Positions 60,289-64,000 of a DNA stretch of 64,000 nucleotides are shown here, piece after piece. Origin of the DNA: an uncultured Oscillospiraceae bacterium (GTDB lineage: Bacteria > Bacillota > Clostridia > Oscillospirales > Acutalibacteraceae). The notes under the pieces are model-generated. The model was not told where the DNA came from. It ran no database searches and saw only the letters and a program-made list of their open reading frames with translations. Position 1 is the stretch's first letter. Each line of letters begins with the position of its first letter. The stretch covers positions 1-64,000 of the forward strand of contig UQFL01000002.1 in assembly GCA_900540305.1 (NCBI GenBank), read 5' to 3'. The position numbers and the translations under genes were made by a program.

Positions 60289-61563
60289 TTATTCCTCTGA
60301 TTTCACCACTGAAAGGGCACTGTATTTTTCATCAAGCTTTTCTGCAAGTATTTTTTCAACATCCTCTTTCGTAACTCTTTCATAAGCTTTAAGGCTGTCA
60401 AAAATTCCGAACCCTGCAAAGTAGCTTGCTATCATACCATTTGCAACGGTGTCCGTAACATTATACGACATTATTTCCTTGCCGTAAAGACTTCTTCTTG
60501 CCGCTTCAAACTGTCTGTCGCCTATGCCCTCCTTTTTGAGCCTTGCAACCTCTGCTTTAATAGCGTCGCAAACAGCCTTTGCATCAGTGCTTTCGCCGTC
60601 AAAAATAACAGCTTCGTAGCCGCTGCCGACAAAATATTCCTTTGAAAAAGAGGTGTTAATAAGACCTTGCTCAAACAGTCTGCTGTAAAGAACCGATGTC
60701 TCACCCGCAAGAATTTCAAGCAGAATGTTCATTTTTACAATATCTTCTACGCTCTGTTCTTTATTTTTGCAAGCCTCTTTATATCCGAATGAAAAAACAG
60801 GAACGCCCACAGAAAGATTATATTCACTGTACGAAGATACTATTTCCCTCGGTTCTTCCTCAAACGCTCTTTCAACAGTAACATCTTCTGATTTTTTCAG
60901 ATATTTGTCACACACGGCAAGTACTTTTTCAACATCAACATTGCCGACAACGGCAAGCGCCATATTGTTGAGATTATAAAATGTGTTGTAGCAGTCGTAA
61001 AGAAGTTTGTCCGTAATCTGAGCAATAGATTCAACTGTGCCCGCAATATCAATTCTTACGGGGTGATTCTTATAAAGGCATTTGAGAAGATTAAATGTGC
61101 TCATCCAACCAGGAACATCATAGTACATTGTAATCTCCTGGCCGATTATGCCCTGCTCCTTTTCAACAGTTTCTTTTGTGAAATAGGGGTGGGTAACAAA
61201 ATCGAGAAGAATTTCAAGACTTTCCTCAAATTTATCAGTGCACTGAAAAAGATAGCAGGTTTTATCAAACGAAGTGTATGCATTGGCAGAAGCGCCCGTT
61301 GCGGCATATCTTGTAAATGCGTCAAGTTCCTCGCTTTCAAAAAGCTTATGCTCAAGGAAATGAGCAATTCCCTCAGGCACCTGAATAAATTCGTCCCTGT
61401 CGCTTCTCTTAAATCTTGTATCTATTGAGCCGTACTTTGTGCCGAAAACAGCATATGCCGATTTATAATTTTCTTTCGGCATAACAAAAAGCTTAAGCCC
61501 TGATTTATGGTCAATCTCGTAATATTCCTCTTTAAGACGGGGAGATGTTATTTTTTTCATCAT
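60289..61563 (-). CDS. M16 family zinc metallopeptidase (YmfH-like)
   Basis: A 424-residue insulinase-family protease. The zinc motif HxxEH is intact in GIAHFLEHKLFE, and the second Glu lies in VEKEQGIIGQEITMY. It carries the two-half pitrilysin fold. The start overlaps the stop of the YmfF-like gene by 4 bases. YmfF/YmfH pairs are common in Firmicutes and the present protein would be the active half. Role in Clostridia is unclear. Confidence 0.93.
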   Translation of the reverse strand: MMKKITSPRLKEEYYEIDHKSGLKLFVMPKENYKSAYAVFGTKYGSIDTRFKRSDRDEFIQVPEGIAHFLEHKLFESEELDAFTRYAATGASANAYTSFDKTCYLFQCTDKFEESLEILLDFVTHPYFTKETVEKEQGIIGQEITMYYDVPGWMSTFNLLKCLYKNHPVRIDIAGTVESIAQITDKLLYDCYNTFYNLNNMALAVVGNVDVEKVLAVCDKYLKKSEDVTVERAFEEEPREIVSSYSEYNLSVGVPVFSFGYKEACKNKEQSVEDIVKMNILLEILAGETSVLYSRLFEQGLINTSFSKEYFVGSGYEAVIFDGESTDAKAVCDAIKAEVARLKKEGIGDRQFEAARRSLYGKEIMSYNVTDTVANGMIASYFAGFGIFDSLKAYERVTKEDVEKILAEKLDEKYSALSVVKSEE

Positions 61564-62843
61564 TCGCCCTCCTTTTCGCCTGCAAGCCTGTAAACGGTAT
61601 CAAGCTTAACTCTGTTTGCGCAGTCGATAATATCTTCTTTAGTTACGGCGTTATTAAGCTTTGCGCTTTCAGACGGCGTTATATAATTAGAGCCGCACGC
61701 CTGCGCCGTATACCACCCCTCTATGGATTCAGGGGCGTCATAAACTGAGTTGAGAGCGTCTGCAAGAGCAATTTTTGAAGAGTTAAACTCATATTCAAAA
61801 TTGCCTTTTTTAATCTCCTCAAGCTGATTTAAAATCTCTGCTCGAGCCTTGTCCATATTTTCTTCTTCGCATCCGCTTTGCACCATAATAAAGCTTTTCT
61901 GCTTTGTAAATATTGCTGAGCAGTAATAGCAAAGACTCATTTTTTCTCTTACATTTGCAAAAAGTTTTGAATAAGGGCCGCCGCCGAAAATATCAGTAAA
62001 AGAGCGCATTGCAACTGATTGCTTTATGTTTTCGGGGTCAGAATCAACTCTAAATCCCATTACAAGCTTACCCTGCTTAACATTTATACGCTCCGTTACA
62101 TCCTTAACAGAATCAACATCCGTTTTAATTACGGCTTTTTTCGGCTCGCAATATGCTCTTTCAATTTTTGAAAGCATATCCTGAGTAAGTGTTTTTACTT
62201 CTTCGGCGTCTGCGCTGCCCACAATAGTCAAAACGATTTTTGCAGTTTTTAAAATGTTTTTCCAAGCGTCAGCTGCGCTTTTGCAGGTTATTGCCGCAAC
62301 ATCAGACATAGTGCCGTATCTGTTTACGGCGTATGCCTCACCTTCAAACATAACCTCTTCTGCTTTTCTGAGAACATAAAGGCGTTTTTCGTTTTCCTCG
62401 CTCTCTATTTTTTCTGTGAGAACTCTTTTTTCACGCTCAACATTCTCCTCAATGAAAAGTCCGTTTTCATCAAGAACGGGATCAAACGCAAGAGAGAGCA
62501 AAAGCTTAATGCAGTCCGATGTTATTTTCTCGCCGTCAAGAGAAAAGCGGTCATCAAGGCAGGTCATACCTATTTTGAGCTGCTGCATTTCGCCTACCTT
62601 TGTAATTTCAGGCACTATCTCCGCACCGTAAAGCGAAGCAAGACGCCTGTTGAGATTTAAAATTGTGGGGTACTCTCTTGAGCATCTTGAAAGTAGCATC
62701 GGAACAATTGCGTTCACCGATGCCGTTTCAGCCGAAAGAGGCACAAGAAAGGACAATGACAATTCGTTAGTTTTAAACCTATCTGCAAATACGGAAATGA
62801 TTTCCACTCCGTCGCCGACAGTCAGTTTTTCAAAGTCTGACAT
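61560..62843 (-). CDS. M16 family peptidase-like protein without zinc motif (YmfF-like)
   Basis: A 427-residue partner of the YmfH-like protein. It shares the M16 fold (LYVLRKAEEVMFEGEAYAVNRYG, FGGGPYSKLFANVREKMSLCYYC) but lacks HxxEH near its N-terminus (VPMLLSRCSREYPTI instead), so it is probably the non-catalytic half of a heterodimer. It leads the operon. The R...Y pocket in NVREKMSLCYY, needed for substrate binding in these pairs, is preserved. Confidence 0.92.
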   Translation of the reverse strand: MSDFEKLTVGDGVEIISVFADRFKTNELSLSFLVPLSAETASVNAIVPMLLSRCSREYPTILNLNRRLASLYGAEIVPEITKVGEMQQLKIGMTCLDDRFSLDGEKITSDCIKLLLSLAFDPVLDENGLFIEENVEREKRVLTEKIESEENEKRLYVLRKAEEVMFEGEAYAVNRYGTMSDVAAITCKSAADAWKNILKTAKIVLTIVGSADAEEVKTLTQDMLSKIERAYCEPKKAVIKTDVDSVKDVTERINVKQGKLVMGFRVDSDPENIKQSVAMRSFTDIFGGGPYSKLFANVREKMSLCYYCSAIFTKQKSFIMVQSGCEEENMDKARAEILNQLEEIKKGNFEYEFNSSKIALADALNSVYDAPESIEGWYTAQACGSNYITPSESAKLNNAVTKEDIIDCANRVKLDTVYRLAGEKEGE

Positions 62844-62949
62844 TTTATTACTCCGTTTCTAAAAGGATTATATAATTTTGTCTTAAATATAATAACACAA
62901 TATTACAATTATTTCCATAATATATTTATTTAACAAATTTTTAAGGGTA

Positions 62950-63005
62950 ATAAAAAAAATTGCCGCCTGCTAAAGGAGCAAATAAAGCAAAGCAAGCAGC
63001 AATTT
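62950..63005 (-). terminator. Terminator overlapping the end of the small unknown gene
   Basis: 15-bp stem AAATTGCTGCTTGCT with AGCAGGCGGCAATTT (two G-T), then eight T on the minus strand. The stem covers the last codons and the stop of the gene ending at 62970. Confidence 0.88.
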
Positions 63006-63245
63006 ATCGTCGGTTTCACCCTGTGAAAGCAATATCATCAGTATCAGCAGTATAAATGTTGAATCCTGTTTTTCATCCATTTGATTTTCTGATTTTTCAT
63101 CTTCCTGTTTTTGAGCATGGCTTTCACTGCCTGCAAAAAAATTCTTTTCAGCCCTGCGGCGCTGTTCTGTGCTGTTATGCGCAGTCTGCCCCGACCTGCC
63201 GTTGTCCTGAGCTTGATTTATATATGACGAAGCTCTTTTCTGCAT
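62970..63245 (-). CDS. Small charged protein with hydrophobic C-terminus, unknown
   Basis: At least 91 residues. The first 60 are polar, rich in Gln, Glu and Lys; the end has two hydrophobic runs, STFILLILMILLSQ and DDKLLLALLYLLL, separated by GET. The first ATG is at 63245 with a poor ribosome site. In frame upstream, back to the stop of the previous gene, the codons read TPQFTPNDIEDAKRRVRE, which looks coding, and AAAGGA sits about 10 bases before an ACG at 63299. So the true start may be ACG, or a lost ATG. It is third of three co-directional small genes. I do not recognise the family. Confidence 0.65.
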   Translation of the reverse strand: MQKRASSYINQAQDNGRSGQTAHNSTEQRRRAEKNFFAGSESHAQKQEDEKSENQMDEKQDSTFILLILMILLSQGETDDKLLLALLYLLL

Positions 63246-63299
63246 TTCTCTTACCCGTCTTTTAGCGTCCTCTATATCATTGGGAGTAAACTGCGGCGT

Positions 63300-63671
63300 T
63301 TAAAACAAATCCTTTAAAAGCGGAAGAACATCAAAAAGTTTAAGAATTTTGATTGCCGTGTCCGCCTTATTTCTGTTTTCGGGAGAGAGATGCGGCTTTA
63401 ACGCCATTATTAAATCTGTATTCTTGTTTGATGCGGAATTCATTTTATCAAAAATCGATTTAGCTTTCATCATCATATTAAAATCGTCTGCATTAAGTCC
63501 GAGCGGATTTTGCATTGCCTTGCTCAACTGGGAGGAGTTTTTACCCCCTCCCTCATTTCTCGCTTGCGGTTCTTCTTTGCCCTCATCGCCGAGAATGGAA
63601 GCTGCAACGCCCTTGAGCATACTTATATCGTCAGCAGAAAGATTTGAAATTATATCATTTAAATTATCCAT
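63300..63671 (-). CDS. Small helical protein, unknown
   Basis: A 123-residue soluble protein beginning MDNLNDIISNLSADDISMLKGVAASILG. It has a polar, Asn/Ser-rich middle and two amphipathic helical parts; the second ends KADTAIKILKLFDVLPLLKDLF. The ribosome site AAGGAA lies at the end of the previous gene, 3 bp away. Second of three co-directional small genes, function not recognised. Spore formers carry many small proteins of this style, but no direct link is visible. Confidence 0.75.
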   Translation of the reverse strand: MDNLNDIISNLSADDISMLKGVAASILGDEGKEEPQARNEGGGKNSSQLSKAMQNPLGLNADDFNMMMKAKSIFDKMNSASNKNTDLIMALKPHLSPENRNKADTAIKILKLFDVLPLLKDLF

Positions 63672-63674
63672 ACG

Positions 63675-63926
63675 CTATTCCTTCATAAATTTTTTCAGCA
63701 GATCCTGCGCTTCCTTGGAGCCGAGCATTTTTTTAACGGCTTCCTTATCGGAGAGAACTTGCTTTATCTTTTTCCCCGTCTCGGGAGAAACATTTTGTCC
63801 TATAAAATCCTCAAGCTTTCCCTTTTCCGCTGCTGATTTCATTTTGCCTATATCAATGCCCGACTTTTTTTGTGCATGGCTGATAAGTTTTTCAACTTCT
63901 TTGTCGCTCAAATTAAAATCGCTCAT
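63675..63926 (-). CDS. Small charged helical protein, unknown
   Basis: An 83-residue basic/acidic helical protein starting MSDFNLSDKEVEKLISHAQKKSG. It has no cysteine, membrane helix or signal peptide. AAGGGGGGA is a strong ribosome site. First of three co-directional genes. The start codon lies inside the rightward promoter at 63926, so the neighbouring transcripts may affect each other. Confidence 0.75.
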   Translation of the reverse strand: MSDFNLSDKEVEKLISHAQKKSGIDIGKMKSAAEKGKLEDFIGQNVSPETGKKIKQVLSDKEAVKKMLGSKEAQDLLKKFMKE

Positions 63927-63954
63927 TGTAATCCCCCCTTAAATAAAGTATAAT
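63926..63954 (+). promoter_or_regulatory. Promoter of the rightward gene at the window edge
   Basis: TTGTAA (63926-63931), 17-bp spacer, perfect TATAAT (63949-63954), followed by AAAGGAGAG at 63971-63979. Confidence 0.7.
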
Positions 63955-63985
63955 AATATTTATGAAACCAAAAGGAGAGTTATGA

Positions 63986-64000
63986 ATGAGAATAATCGTA
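63986..64000 (+). CDS. 5' end of a gene cut by the window edge
   Basis: ATG at 63986 reads MRIIV and stands 8 bases from AAAGGAGAG. Another ATG at 63982 is too close to that site. Too short to name. Confidence 0.5.

Noticed and set aside
61063..61428. 121-codon open frame opposite the M16 gene
   Set aside because: Antisense shadow of a well-supported metallopeptidase gene.

Overview
The window looks like a chromosomal segment of a strictly anaerobic, endospore-forming, low-to-mid GC Clostridia, most likely a gut Oscillospirales/Ruminococcaceae-type bacterium. The evidence is a single-chain pyruvate:ferredoxin oxidoreductase, a 2-hydroxyacyl-CoA dehydratase-type radical enzyme with its ATPase activator, an anaerobic radical-SAM sulfatase-type maturase, spoVAC and spoVAE, a YtvI-like sporulation permease, a collagen-like exosporium-type protein and the Gram-positive ctsR-mcsA-mcsB-clpC heat-shock operon. 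No phage, plasmid, transposase or CRISPR genes are visible. It reads as a stable core chromosome with small accessory patches.

Layout. 0-3 kb: orphan HgdB-like protein plus an HgdB-HgdC fusion. 3-6 kb: ACT regulator-hom-lysC operon for the aspartate pathway. 6-7.5 kb: YtvI/AI-2E-type permease. 7.5-9.9 kb: polar amino acid ABC importer. 10-13.8 kb: partial inositol operon iolG-iolD-iolE. 14-17.5 kb: TSCPD protein, GH36-like glycosidase and a signal peptidase I with a zinc ribbon. 17.6-21.2 kb: pyruvate:ferredoxin oxidoreductase. 21.4-24.9 kb: aldose epimerase, nadE and a membrane protein. 25-29.6 kb: acidic unknown protein, acyltransferase, membrane M28 peptidase and GH20 hexosaminidase. 29.7-33.2 kb: tRNA-Arg with an unusual structured repeat at its 3' end, tRNA-Ala, collagen-like spore-surface protein, TPR glycosyltransferase and XRE regulator. 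33.2-37.7 kb: phosphodiesterase-type alkaline phosphatase, MFS transporter, membrane metallophosphoesterase and anSME-type radical SAM enzyme. 37.8-40.2 kb: rmuC and hisC. 40.2-45.2 kb: clpC-mcsB-mcsA-ctsR (transcribed leftwards) with clear CtsR boxes, and a 41-residue Gly/Cys-rich membrane peptide. 45.3-49.1 kb: SDR, unknown protein and GH3 glucosidase. 49.3-51.5 kb: SCP2 protein and split spoVAE/spoVAC around an orphan ABC ATPase. 51.5-57.4 kb: glyA, two CDP-glycerol-type transferases, aminotransferase and trpS. 57.5-62.9 kb: two M16 peptidases, lgt, folD and uppP. 63-64 kb: three small unknown genes and the start of a rightward gene.

How it works together. Carbohydrate enzymes (GH36-like, GH20, GH3, aldose epimerase, iolGDE) feed a fermentative metabolism through pyruvate:ferredoxin oxidoreductase. 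Envelope genes (lgt, uppP, lepB, TagF-type transferases) and sporulation genes (spoVAC/E, collagen-like protein) cover cell surface and spore biology. Vegetative promoters of the -35/17 bp/-10 type are easy to see ahead of most operons, and strong hairpin terminators separate nearly every convergent pair.

The most unusual features are the tRNA-Arg 3'-end structured repeat (29794-29993), two sigma-K-like promoters sharing a CATAGTAT core in front of a collagen-like gene and a tiny Cys/Gly-rich gene, a probable ACG or lost start codon at 63299, and a spoVAE ribosome site buried in a terminator hairpin. Start codons were moved from the longest open frame to an internal codon where a ribosome site supported it. 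All functional calls rest on recognised motifs read by eye, without database searches.
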